Source of the DNA: Micromonospora musae
GTDB taxonomy: Bacteria; Actinomycetota; Actinomycetes; Mycobacteriales; Micromonosporaceae
Assembly: GCF_003626635.1 (NCBI RefSeq)
Contig: NZ_RAZT01000005.1
Location: 124,001-188,000, forward strand
Length of the DNA: 64,000 bases
Reading direction: 5' to 3'
Of the stretch, positions 1 through 7,526 are shown piece by piece. Positions within the stretch are counted from its first letter, which is position 1; every line of letters starts with the position of its first letter. A program made the position numbers and the translations under genes. The notes beneath the pieces are model-generated. The model did not search any database and had not been told where the DNA came from. It was given only the letters and a program-made list of their open reading frames with translations.

Positions 1-34
1 AGCGCCACCCAGGGCCGTCTGCGACGATCTGCCG

Positions 35-1138
35 ATGCACGACACAAGGCAGCGCCGGCTGGCCGCCCAGGCCGCCTCCGACCGAATCCTCTCCGGCGCC
101 CGGCCGGCGACCATGCGGGAGCACCTCGCCGAACTGGGTGCGGGCGCGGACCTGGACGGTCAGCCCGACTACTACGGCGACGGACCGGTGGCCGCGCTGG
201 AGGAGCGGGTGGCGGAGCTTCTCGGCACCGAGGCCGCCGTCTTCTTCCCCACGGGAACGATGGCCCAGCAGGTCGCCCTGCGCTACGGCGCCGACCGCAG
301 CGGGCATCGCACGGCGGCCCTCCACCCGCTCGGGCATCAGGAGGTACACGAGCGGCACGCCTACGCCCAGCTGAGCGGCTTGCGCAGCACCTGGCCGACG
401 ACCGCGCCCCGCAACCCCACCGCCGAGGAGATCAGCGCGCTCGTCGAGTCGGTGAGCACCGTGGTCATCGAGCTTCCGCTGCGTGACGCCGGCTTCGTGC
501 TCCCCTCCTGGGACGAGCTCGTGGCCGTGTCCGCCGCGGCGCGTGCCGTCGGCGCGCGCGTGCACTTCGACGGCGCCCGGATCTGGGAGTCCACGCCCTA
601 CCTGGGGCACACCCTCGGCGAGATCGCGGGCCTCGCCGACAGCACCTACGTCTCGTTCTACAAGTCGCTCGGTGGCATCAGCGGCGGCGCGCTCGCCGGC
701 AGCACCGAGCTCGCGGATTACGCCCGGGTCTGGCGGCACCGCTACGGCGGGCAGGTGTTCCAGCAGTGGCCTGCCGCCCTCAGCGCCCTCGCCGGCCTCG
801 ACCGGGTGCTGCCGCGCCTCCCCGAGTACGTGCGGCACGCCCGGACGGTCGCCGCGGCCCTCGCCGCGCTGCCCGGGGCGCGGGTGTATCCGGACCCACC
901 GCACACGCACCAGTTCCGGCTCTGGCTGCCCCATCCGGCGCAGGCGCTCAACGAGGCGGCGCTGGCGCTCGCCGAGAAGGAGAAGGTGTGGTTCGTGGCC
1001 GGCTGGCAGGAGACCGAGGTGCCGGGCGTGTCGAGGACCGAGGTCACCGTCGCCGCGCCCGGCCTCGAGTGGAGCGCCGAGGAAATCGTCGAGGTCGGTG
1101 AACGGTTCCTGCACGTCGCCGGCGCGCTGCGGGACTGA
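35..1138 (+). CDS. Threonine-aldolase-family PLP enzyme
   Basis: A 367-residue fold-type I PLP protein of the low-specificity L-threonine aldolase / beta-eliminating lyase family, which normally cleaves L-threonine or allo-threonine to glycine and acetaldehyde in the cytosol. The cofactor residues are visible: the PLP Schiff-base lysine is K210 in SFYKSLGG and the pyridine-nitrogen aspartate is D179 in HFDGAR. The length fits the family (about 340-370). The ATG at 35 has no clear ribosome site and lies close to the window edge, so a start further upstream cannot be excluded. It converges on the acetyltransferase gene 19 bases downstream. The exact amino-acid substrate cannot be read from sequence. 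Confidence 0.85.
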   Translation: MHDTRQRRLAAQAASDRILSGARPATMREHLAELGAGADLDGQPDYYGDGPVAALEERVAELLGTEAAVFFPTGTMAQQVALRYGADRSGHRTAALHPLGHQEVHERHAYAQLSGLRSTWPTTAPRNPTAEEISALVESVSTVVIELPLRDAGFVLPSWDELVAVSAAARAVGARVHFDGARIWESTPYLGHTLGEIAGLADSTYVSFYKSLGGISGGALAGSTELADYARVWRHRYGGQVFQQWPAALSALAGLDRVLPRLPEYVRHARTVAAALAALPGARVYPDPPHTHQFRLWLPHPAQALNEAALALAEKEKVWFVAGWQETEVPGVSRTEVTVAAPGLEWSAEEIVEVGERFLHVAGALRD

Positions 1139-1156
1139 CCGGTCCGCCGGTGGCCG

Positions 1157-1615
1157 TCAGGCCGGCTGCCAGCGGAGCCACTGCTCGTCGTGCTGGAAGC
1201 CGACCCGCTGGTAGAAGCGCACCGCGCGCTCGCTGGAGTGGACCGTCACGTGCTCCAGGTCCAGCTTGCCGGCCTCTTCGAGCACGGCACCGAGCAGCTC
1301 GCCGCCGATCCCGCTGTCGCGCAGCTCGGGCACCACGTACACCGACTGGACGTCGCCGCTGCGCCGGGCCCGGTCGGCGGGCGTGGGCACCCGGTCGGCG
1401 ACCATCAGCCACGCCATTCCGACCACCGAGCCGTCGACCTCGGCGAGGAAGGGGAGATGGCTCGACAGGTGGTCGGCGGCCCAGGCGGCGAACGACCGCA
1501 GGAACGCGTCGCGGTCGGTGCCGGTGTAGCCGCTCTCCTCGGTGACGCGGCGCCACCGGAGCCCGCCCAACGTCTCCGCGTCCGCCACCGTCGCGGCCCG
1601 TACGGTCACCTGCAT
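1157..1615 (-). CDS. GNAT-family N-acetyltransferase
   Basis: A 152-residue single-domain GCN5-related acetyltransferase. The acetyl-CoA pyrophosphate loop (motif A) is visible around residues 92-106 as VYVVPELRDSGIGGELL, a variant of the Q/RxxGxG/A signature, followed by the usual AVRFYQRVGF motif near the C terminus. It transfers an acetyl group from acetyl-CoA to an unknown amine; nothing in the neighbourhood identifies the acceptor. The ATG at 1615 is preceded by a purine-rich stretch (AGGGGTGG). It ends head-to-head with the threonine-aldolase-like gene. Confidence 0.82.
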   Translation of the reverse strand: MQVTVRAATVADAETLGGLRWRRVTEESGYTGTDRDAFLRSFAAWAADHLSSHLPFLAEVDGSVVGMAWLMVADRVPTPADRARRSGDVQSVYVVPELRDSGIGGELLGAVLEEAGKLDLEHVTVHSSERAVRFYQRVGFQHDEQWLRWQPA

Positions 1616-1700
1616 CTGCCACCCCTGTGCGCTCGCGCGGACCAGCCCGGTGCGGCGGCGGCCGCCCCGACAGTGGATCTTAAGGGCTGCGGCGGAAGCG

Positions 1701-2078
1701 TCAGTTCTCGCCGAAGACCGCGAGCGCGACCTGGTAGCAGTCGAAGGCGCGGGCCGCCCCGGCGTACGCGGCGAGGTGGATGAAGAGTTCGACGATCTCC
1801 TCCTTGCTTACGCCGGAGTGCAGGGCGATCCGCAGCTGCCCGCGCAGCGGCTCGTGCGTGCCGAGCGTGGCGGCGATGGCGACGGAGACCAGCGCCCGGC
1901 TCCGGGTGTCCAACCCAGGGCGCGGCCACGACTCGCCGAAGGTCTGCATCGTGGCGAGGCGACGGAAGTCTTGACCGACCTCCGGCTCACCGGGGGCGAG
2001 CGGGAGCGTGAGCGGCGCCCCCAGAAGCCGTTCGGCGGTGTCGAGCGCCTGCTGGTAGCTCTCCGATTGGTCGGCCAT
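1701..2078 (-). CDS. Carboxymuconolactone decarboxylase family protein
   Basis: A 125-residue all-helical protein of the CMD/AhpD-like superfamily. The family core is recognisable in LDTRSRALVSVAIAATLG and in HSGVSKEEIVELFIHLAAYAG. It has no CxxC pair, so it is of the gamma-carboxymuconolactone decarboxylase type rather than the AhpD peroxidase-reductase type; the substrate is unknown. Two adjacent ATG codons (2081 and 2078) follow GGGAGAGG. The second was chosen because its spacing to the ribosome site is more normal. Longer readings upstream are arginine-rich and not conserved-looking. It is transcribed with its own short upstream region, after the methyltransferase gene on the same strand. 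Confidence 0.8.
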   Translation of the reverse strand: MADQSESYQQALDTAERLLGAPLTLPLAPGEPEVGQDFRRLATMQTFGESWPRPGLDTRSRALVSVAIAATLGTHEPLRGQLRIALHSGVSKEEIVELFIHLAAYAGAARAFDCYQVALAVFGEN

Positions 2079-2247
2079 CATCGCCTCTCCCGAAACCCGT
2101 ACGTGCCGTCCGGTCGCCGTGTGACCGGACGCGCTCTCGCTGCCGCCCGTACCCGACCGGCGGGGCGGTCGTCTCCTCTTCCCGCTCCGCCGCCGGCTAT
2201 GCCCGTGCGAGCTGCCGTCTTCGTGGCCGCTGATCGCCCGCACGGGG

Positions 2248-3003
2248 TCAGAGCGGCGTCGCTGAGCCGCTCGCGCGGGCGACGACGACGAGCTCCCCGT
2301 CGCCCGCCCCGACCGGCTCGCGCCGCCAGCCACCGAAGACGTGCTCGACGGAGAATCCGGCCGTCAGCAGCGAGTCGCGCAGTTCCCGTTCGCTGCGGAA
2401 CCGCAGCGTGGCGGCGCTGGACAGCTCCTCCCGGCCGGGAAACACGTAGTGGTGCACGATGCCGACGGTGCCCTCCGAGATCGCCGTCATCTCGGTCCAG
2501 GCCCGCACCTCCCGGCCGTCCGGCAGGGTGACCCGGCGTCGCGAGTCGACCGGGTTCCACCGCTCCCAACGCCGGTCGGCCGGGTCACGGGAGTCGAAGA
2601 GCAGCCGGCCGCCGGGCACCAACGCCCGGCGCAGGTCACCGAGGGTGGCCGCCCACTGGGCGCGGGTCGCGAAGAACTGAGCCACATGGCTGGTCATCAC
2701 GGCCACGTCGTACGTCCCGGTCGGGAGCGCGGCCGAGGTGCCCTCGACCCAGGTGACCCGGTCGGCACCGGGCTTACGGCGGGCGGCCGCGAGGGAGGCG
2801 TGCGCCGGGTCGACGCCGGTGACCCGGTGACCGGCCGCCGCCAACGCGACGGTCAGCCGCCCGGTGCCGCAGCCGAGGTCGAGCACCCGCGCCCCGGGCG
2901 TCTCGCCGACCGAGGCGAGGAAGAAGTCGTCGTCGGGGCCCCACGTGCATTCGGCGTCGTACACCTGCACCAGCCGCGGGTCCTCGAACTCCCGGTGCCT
3001 CAC
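2248..3003 (-). CDS. Class I SAM-dependent methyltransferase
   Basis: A 251-residue Rossmann-fold methyltransferase. Motif I reads VLDLGCGTGRLTVALAAAGHRVTGVDPA and the acidic ribose-binding end of beta-2 follows in GVDP; motif post-II (TYDVAVMTSHVAQFF) and a PGGRLLFDSR loop are typical of small-molecule methyltransferases. The GTG at 3003 was chosen because GGAGG lies about 8 bases upstream and the protein then starts just before the usual first helix; a longer reading adds 65 unlikely residues. No clear partner gene shows the methyl acceptor. Confidence 0.82.
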   Translation of the reverse strand: MRHREFEDPRLVQVYDAECTWGPDDDFFLASVGETPGARVLDLGCGTGRLTVALAAAGHRVTGVDPAHASLAAARRKPGADRVTWVEGTSAALPTGTYDVAVMTSHVAQFFATRAQWAATLGDLRRALVPGGRLLFDSRDPADRRWERWNPVDSRRRVTLPDGREVRAWTEMTAISEGTVGIVHHYVFPGREELSSAATLRFRSERELRDSLLTAGFSVEHVFGGWRREPVGAGDGELVVVARASGSATPL

Positions 3004-3068
3004 CGGTCCGACCTCCGGCCCGCCACGCCGCCGCCTCTCGCTCGTCTCCGCACGCCGCACCGTCGCGG

Positions 3069-3431
3069 TCAGGAGATGTAGTGCAGGATCACGTTGTGCA
3101 CGTGGTGGCTCTTCTGCGCACCACGGAACTCCACCTCGTAGGTGTGTGTACCGACGTGGATCGCGATCGCACCCGTGGAGAAGAACGAGCCGCCCCACGA
3201 CTTGTTGCTGACCACGCTCACGCTGGTGATCTTCGAGTACGGAATGCTGGTGATCGCGTACCGCTTGCCGATGAACGAGCGGTCCTGGATGATCACGCGC
3301 CGATCGGTGAGGCCGATGAAGCCGGTGCCGGTGCCGACGGCGTCGTAGACGGCGATTATCTGCTCCCCGTCGAGGAGCCCGCTCTGGATCTGCTGCAACT
3401 GCTCCTTGCGGTCGTACGTCGCGTTCGCCAT
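3069..3431 (-). CDS. PH-domain-like small protein
   Basis: A 120-residue cytosolic protein resembling the bacterial pleckstrin-homology-like (bPH) domains: a short amphipathic N-terminal helix (RKEQLQQIQSGLLDGEQIIAVYDA) followed by alternating beta strands (GFIGLTDRRVIIQDRSF, YAITSIPYSKITSVSVV, GAIAIHVGTHTYEVEF) and a final helix. Such domains often bind lipids or proteins, but no ligand can be inferred here. It has no signal peptide or membrane segment. The ATG at 3431 lacks a strong ribosome site; an in-frame GTG lies three codons upstream. It is flanked by the LysR regulator upstream and the methyltransferase downstream on the same strand. Confidence 0.72.
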   Translation of the reverse strand: MANATYDRKEQLQQIQSGLLDGEQIIAVYDAVGTGTGFIGLTDRRVIIQDRSFIGKRYAITSIPYSKITSVSVVSNKSWGGSFFSTGAIAIHVGTHTYEVEFRGAQKSHHVHNVILHYIS

Positions 3432-3477
3432 GCGGGTCACGGTAGGCAGCGGGTGCCAGCCGTCGGGACGGCGCGGG

Positions 3478-4362
3478 TCAGCGCTCGACCGAGTCGGCCG
3501 CGGCCCGGACGAACTCACGGACCCGCGCCGTGGTGTTCGACTCCACCCAGACCGGGCCGCGCCGGATCGGCGGGGCGTCATGGATCGGCACGTAGGCGAC
3601 GTCGGGGCGGGGGTAGTACCGGCGGGTGTGCTCGCCGACCGGCAGCACACCCCGCCCGAGCGCCACCAGCGACAACATCTCCGAGAACGTGTTGCCCGCC
3701 GGCCCCTTCGGCACCGGACGGCCCGACGGGGTGTGATCCGGGGTCCGGTCCCGCTTGAACCCGTCGGAGGTCGCCGCGGGGTACTGCACGACCGGGTGGT
3801 CGGCCAGCACCTCGAGCGAGACCGACTCCCTGGTGGCCAGCGGATGCCCGGCCGGTACGGCCAGTACCCGGTCCTCGGTGAGCAGCACCGGGCCGGTCGC
3901 CATCCCGTCGAAAGGGTACGCGGCGACGAGCACGTCGACCGACCCGTCGAGCAGGCTGGGCCGGGAGTTGAAGAGCTGCACCTCGCGTACCTCGACCGCA
4001 CAGTCGGGATGCCGCTCGCTGAAGACGGCGACGGCCTTGAGCAGCACCGGGGCCGTCCACTCGCCGAGGAACGCGACCCGCAGCGTTCCGGTGACCCCGC
4101 GCCCGGCGTCGACGGCCCGGGCGAGCGCGTCCTCGATCCCGGCGACCAGCGGCCGGAGGTCGTCGGCGAGCTGCCGCCCGATCGGGGTGAGCCGGACGAC
4201 GCGGCTGGTCCGCGCGAAGAGCGGAGCGCCGACCCGACGCTCCAGACGCTTGATCACATGGCTGACCCGGCCGGTCGTCAGCCGCAGCCGTTCGGCGGTA
4301 CGCCCGAAGTGCAGCTCGTCGGCGAGGGTCAGGAACGTCTCGACCTCGTACCGCTCCAGCAT
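3478..4362 (-). CDS. LysR-family transcriptional regulator
   Basis: A 294-residue LTTR. The winged helix-turn-helix occupies residues 1-60 (ERYEVETFLTLADELHFGRTAERL, then a recognition helix ending VIKRLERRVGAPLFARTSR), joined by a linker helix to a type 2 periplasmic-binding-protein-like effector domain from about residue 90 to the C terminus. The ATG at 4362 places the HTH at the very N terminus as in the family. It is divergent from the DUF1801-VOC pair, with a perfect LTTR-type inverted repeat only 12 bases from its own start, which suggests autorepression and control of the divergent pair. The effector is unknown. Confidence 0.88.
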   Translation of the reverse strand: MLERYEVETFLTLADELHFGRTAERLRLTTGRVSHVIKRLERRVGAPLFARTSRVVRLTPIGRQLADDLRPLVAGIEDALARAVDAGRGVTGTLRVAFLGEWTAPVLLKAVAVFSERHPDCAVEVREVQLFNSRPSLLDGSVDVLVAAYPFDGMATGPVLLTEDRVLAVPAGHPLATRESVSLEVLADHPVVQYPAATSDGFKRDRTPDHTPSGRPVPKGPAGNTFSEMLSLVALGRGVLPVGEHTRRYYPRPDVAYVPIHDAPPIRRGPVWVESNTTARVREFVRAAADSVER

Positions 4363-4373
4363 CGCGCCGTCCC

Positions 4374-4396
4374 ATCGTTGCGTCAGGGGCAACGAT
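4374..4396. promoter_or_regulatory. LysR-type operator
   Basis: A perfect inverted repeat, ATCGTTGC-N7-GCAACGAT, with 8-bp arms. It contains the LTTR box pattern T-N11-A (TTGC-N7-GCAA). It lies in the 108-bp divergent gap between the LysR gene (start 4362) and the DUF1801 gene (start 4471), so the regulator is the obvious candidate ligand. Confidence 0.7.
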
Positions 4397-4470
4397 CGTA
4401 GCCCGAACGCGTCTTGGTGGCCGCCGACGATCGGCGGAGGCTGGAGTCGTTCCCGAGCGAGAGGCACGCC

Positions 4471-4830
4471 ATGAGCAGCACCACCATCGACCAGTACCTG
4501 ACCGATCTGCGACCGCCCCTGCGGGAGGTCGGTGAGAAGCTCCGTGCCGTCATCGACGCGGCCCTGCCCGACGCCACCGCTGGGATGTGGCACGGCCATC
4601 CGGTCTGGGGCCTCGGCGACAAGCCGGGTCAGCGACCGGTCGGCCTGGTCAAGGCGTACGGCACGTACGTCACCTTCGGGTTGTGGCGCGGGCAGGAGGT
4701 CGACGACCCGTCCGGGCGATTGGCCCCGGGGGCTCGCCGGATGGCCTCGGTCAGGCTGCGCACGGTCGCCGACGTCGACCCGACCCTCTTCACCGGCTGG
4801 CTGGGCCGGGCGCGGGAGCTGGAGCGGTGA
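4471..4830 (+). CDS. DUF1801 (YdhG-like) protein
   Basis: A 119-residue protein with the DUF1801 pattern: an N-terminal helix (IDQYLTDLRPPLREVGEKLRAVIDAALP), a core containing MWHGHPVWGLGD, and a C-terminal helical tail. The family has no firmly established biochemistry. The ATG at 4471 follows GAGAGG at 7 bases. Its stop overlaps the GTG of the next gene (GTGA), so the two are translationally coupled. It is divergent from a LysR regulator whose operator sits in the gap. Confidence 0.75.
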   Translation: MSSTTIDQYLTDLRPPLREVGEKLRAVIDAALPDATAGMWHGHPVWGLGDKPGQRPVGLVKAYGTYVTFGLWRGQEVDDPSGRLAPGARRMASVRLRTVADVDPTLFTGWLGRARELER

Positions 4831-5222
4831 GCGGCGTGCGGGTCACCGGGTTCGACCACCTCGTGCTCAACGTGGCCGACGTCGAGCGTTCGCTGGAGTT
4901 CTACTGCGGCCGGCTCGGCCTCGCACCGGTTCGGGTCGACGAGTGGCGTGCGGGGCGGGTCCCGTTCCCCTCGGTACGGGTCAGCTCGGACACCATCATC
5001 GACCTGGTCAGGGGCGACCGGGGGGAGTCGAACGTCGACCACTTCTGCCTGGTGGTCGCCCCACTGGACTGGGCCGCTGTGATCGACTCCGGGGCGTTCA
5101 CGGTGTTGGAGGGGCCGGTCGGGAGGTTCGGGGCGCGGGGCTCCGCGACTTCGATCTACGTTCGCGACCCGGACGGCAACTCCGTCGAACTGCGCTGGTA
5201 TCCGGCGGACCGGCACGGCTGA
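4827..5222 (+). CDS. VOC-family (glyoxalase/dioxygenase fold) protein
   Basis: A 131-residue vicinal-oxygen-chelate protein. Paired beta-alpha-beta-beta-beta modules are visible, with candidate metal ligands H in FDHLVLN, H in VDHFCLVV and E in SVELRWY, so it probably binds a divalent metal. VOC members include glyoxalases, extradiol dioxygenases and fosfomycin or bleomycin resistance proteins; the activity cannot be settled here. The GTG at 4827 overlaps the stop of the DUF1801 gene by four bases and places the first strand at the N terminus. It is probably controlled by the divergent LysR protein. Confidence 0.78.
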   Translation: MSGVRVTGFDHLVLNVADVERSLEFYCGRLGLAPVRVDEWRAGRVPFPSVRVSSDTIIDLVRGDRGESNVDHFCLVVAPLDWAAVIDSGAFTVLEGPVGRFGARGSATSIYVRDPDGNSVELRWYPADRHG

Positions 5223-5239
5223 CCGCCTTCCCTGACGAA

Positions 5240-5276
5240 GCCCCGCCGGCGGCCGGATGCACGGCTCCGGCGGGGC
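5240..5276. terminator. Convergent-gene terminator hairpin
   Basis: GCCCCGCCGG at 5240-5249 pairs perfectly with CCGGCGGGGC at 5267-5276. It lies between the convergent VOC and pterin-dehydratase-like genes and could serve both directions. No T-tract follows, as is common in high-GC actinomycetes. Confidence 0.55.
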
Positions 5277-5341
5277 GCCGTTCCGAGCTGCCGCCCGATC
5301 TCTCGGTTCGGCCGCTCCTCGTTCGCGCGACGGCCCGCCGG

Positions 5342-5647
5342 TCAGGCTTCGGTGACCGCCCGGTACGCGTCCTCGATCCGGGCGGCGAGCAGCACCTCGC
5401 CCTCGCTGAGCGGAGTGTTGTCGTGCCCGACCCGGATCAGGGTGTGGTCCACTCGGCGGCTGATCTCCGGACGCAGGTGCAGCGCGTCCGCGACCACCTT
5501 CACCCGCTCCGTCAGCGCGGCGTGCTGGCTGTCGTCGATCACGAGGGTGCGTCGGATCTGCTCACCGTCGCGGGTCCATCCGGGGAGCAGTGTGAGCGCA
5601 TCGGAGAGGTAGTCCTGCTTCGCTCGGCCGTTGAACAGCGCGCGCAT
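5342..5647 (-). CDS. Pterin-4a-carbinolamine-dehydratase-like protein
   Basis: A 101-residue protein that matches the overall layout of 4a-hydroxytetrahydrobiopterin dehydratase (PCD/DCoH): LTLLPGWTRDGEQIRRTLVIDD, then an alpha helix, then RVDHTLIRVGHDNTPLSEGEVLLAARIE. The catalytic HHP signature of the true enzymes reads LRP here (ALHLRPEI), so both catalytic histidines appear lost and dehydratase activity is doubtful. The ATG at 5647 has GGGAGG 7 bases upstream. It is divergent from the Nudix gene. A structural or regulatory role for the DCoH-like fold is possible. Confidence 0.65.
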   Translation of the reverse strand: MRALFNGRAKQDYLSDALTLLPGWTRDGEQIRRTLVIDDSQHAALTERVKVVADALHLRPEISRRVDHTLIRVGHDNTPLSEGEVLLAARIEDAYRAVTEA

Positions 5648-5830
5648 CACCGCACCTCCCAGGCGCCGTTGCCGGCTTGTGGCCAAATCGTCGCCGTCCC
5701 GTGTCTTGTCGGTGGCTTCCAGTCTTTCGCCCCGCGCTTCGTGTGTCCACGCCCACACTTCCGGGTCTTGCTGACCTAGCGGCCGGATCCGGTATCCAAA
5801 CCGCCGATTGATCTGGCACGCTGGACGGCC

Positions 5831-6271
5831 GTGCAGACCGAACGGGCGAGTGGTGGCGGGCAGGCCGCACGGCGGGACCTCAAGGTGGTCGTCGGCGCGG
5901 CGATAATCCGGGACGGACGGGTGCTCGCGTGCGCCCGCTCCGCGCCGCCGGAGGTGGCCGGCATGTGGGAGTTCCCGGGCGGCAAGGTCGAGCCGGGGGA
6001 GTCCGAGCCCGAGGCGCTGGTCCGGGAGTGCGTCGAGGAGCTGGCCGTGGACGTGGAGATCGGCGAGCGGGTCGGCCGCGACGTGCGGATGGCCCACGGC
6101 CGCTCCGTGCTCAAGGTGTACGCGGCCCAGCTGCTCGGCGACGCCCAGCCCCAGCCGCTGGAGCACTCGGCGCTGCGCTGGCTCTCCGCCGGGGAGCTGG
6201 ACTCCGTGACGTGGCTGCCCGCCGATGCCCCCATCGTGGCCGCGCTCCGTCCCCTGCTGGCCGCGGACTGA
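5831..6271 (+). CDS. Nudix hydrolase, MutT-type
   Basis: A 146-residue Nudix protein. The Nudix box is present as GKVEPGESEPEALVRECVEEL, conforming to Gx5Ex7REUxEE with the following glycine replaced by alanine. The N-terminal strand VVVGAAIIRDGRVLACARS and WEFPGGKVE resemble 8-oxo-dGTP diphosphatases (MutT), which clean the nucleotide pool of oxidised dGTP. The GTG at 5831 was taken because it is the only start upstream of the core. It is convergent with the sdh operon. Confidence 0.8.
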   Translation: MQTERASGGGQAARRDLKVVVGAAIIRDGRVLACARSAPPEVAGMWEFPGGKVEPGESEPEALVRECVEELAVDVEIGERVGRDVRMAHGRSVLKVYAAQLLGDAQPQPLEHSALRWLSAGELDSVTWLPADAPIVAALRPLLAAD

Positions 6272-6410
6272 CCGGCCGCCAGCCGGATACCGGCGAGGCG
6301 CTCCGCGAGCGGCCACCACGGGCCGCCGAGGTTCAGGTCGCGCGCTCGGCGAGGGGACGACGCCGTTCCGGTGCTCCAGGTCGGGGAACCGGGCATCCGG
6401 GCACGATAAG

Positions 6411-6445
6411 GACGGGGGCCGGCGGCAAGTGCCGCGGCCCCCGTC
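6411..6445. terminator. Terminator after sdhB / mutT-like gene
   Basis: A long GC hairpin: the left arm starts GACGGGGGCCG at 6411 and the right arm ends CGGCCCCCGTC at 6445. The stem is about 16 bp with one bulged base and a small loop. It lies just past the sdhB stop and between convergent genes, so it can act on both strands. Confidence 0.7.
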
Positions 6446-6461
6446 ATCGTCGTCGACGTGC

Positions 6462-7526
6462 TCAGTGCTTGTCCTGCTCCGGGTGGGCGAAGTTCAGGTG
6501 CTCCGGAGGGAGCGGGAACGTCACGTCGTCGCCGAACGGCGACGGCGCGGCCGCCCGGTCGAAGGTGAGCTCCGTGAGCGGCAACTTGCCCCGCTCGTCC
6601 ACCGCCGGCGCGGTCGGGTGGGGAACCTCGCGGTGCCAGTTCACCCCGCTCTGCGCCTGGGCCTCGGCCTGCGGGTCGTGCGAGCCGCCGGCGTGCGAGT
6701 GCAATGAGCCCCCGACCGGGCCGGGCGTCGCCGGGCCGGCCGCGCGGGCGCTGGTCACGCTGGTCTGGGGCGTCTCACCCCGACGGAAGATCTTGCTACC
6801 AAGCCACACAAGGGGATCGTACCTGCGGTCGACGGCCCGTTCCTTCATGGGGATGATCCCGTTGTCGGTGATCTTGATGTGCTCGGGGCAGACCTCGGTG
6901 CAGCACTTGGTGATGTTGCAGTAGCCCAGGCCCATCTCCGCCTGCGCGTACTCCTTACGGTCGGTTCGGGTGTCGAGCGGGTGCATGTCCAGCTCGGCGG
7001 CGCGGATGAAGAACCGCGGCCCGGAGAAGGCCGGCTTGTTCTCCTCGTGGTCGCGGATCACGTGGCAGACGTTCTGGCAGAGGAAGCACTCGATGCACTT
7101 GCGGAACTCCTGCGAGCGCTCCACGTCGACCTGCTGCATCCGGTAGTCGCCGGGCGGCACGTCGGCCGGGGGTGCGAAGGCCGGGGTCTCCCGGGCCTTC
7201 TCGTAGTTGAACGACACGTCGGTGACCAGGTCCCGGATGACCGGGAACGTGCGCAGCGGGGCGACGGTGACGGTCTCGTTCTCCTCGAAGGTGGACATCC
7301 GCGTCATGCAGCCCAGACGAGGCTTGCCGTTGATCTCCATCGAGCAGGAGCCGCACTTGCCCGCCTTGCAGTTCCACCGGCAGGCCAGGTCCGGTGCGTC
7401 GGTGGCCTGGAGGCGATGGATCACGTCGAGGACGACCTCGCCCTCGTTCACCTCGACCATGTAGTCCTGCAGGTCGCCGCCGTCCTCGTCGCCCCGCCAG
7501 ATGCGGAATTGGCGCTTGGTTCCCAT
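6462..7526 (-). CDS. sdhB: Succinate dehydrogenase iron-sulfur subunit
   Basis: A 354-residue Fe-S subunit that carries electrons from the flavoprotein to the membrane anchor. The N-terminal ferredoxin domain shows the [2Fe-2S] cysteines C53, C58, C61 and C73 (NCKAGKCGSC, LGC). The C-terminal half has the two cysteine clusters CIECFLCQNVCHV and CNITKCCTEVCPEH for the [4Fe-4S] and [3Fe-4S] centres. The conserved part ends near residue 250; about 100 further residues, rich in Pro, Ala and His (GGSLHSHAGGSHDPQ), are absent from typical SdhB of about 250 residues. The ATG shares one base with the sdhA stop (TGATG). The subunits resemble mycobacterial Sdh1 (Rv0247c-Rv0249c). Confidence 0.94.
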   Translation of the reverse strand: MGTKRQFRIWRGDEDGGDLQDYMVEVNEGEVVLDVIHRLQATDAPDLACRWNCKAGKCGSCSMEINGKPRLGCMTRMSTFEENETVTVAPLRTFPVIRDLVTDVSFNYEKARETPAFAPPADVPPGDYRMQQVDVERSQEFRKCIECFLCQNVCHVIRDHEENKPAFSGPRFFIRAAELDMHPLDTRTDRKEYAQAEMGLGYCNITKCCTEVCPEHIKITDNGIIPMKERAVDRRYDPLVWLGSKIFRRGETPQTSVTSARAAGPATPGPVGGSLHSHAGGSHDPQAEAQAQSGVNWHREVPHPTAPAVDERGKLPLTELTFDRAAAPSPFGDDVTFPLPPEHLNFAHPEQDKH

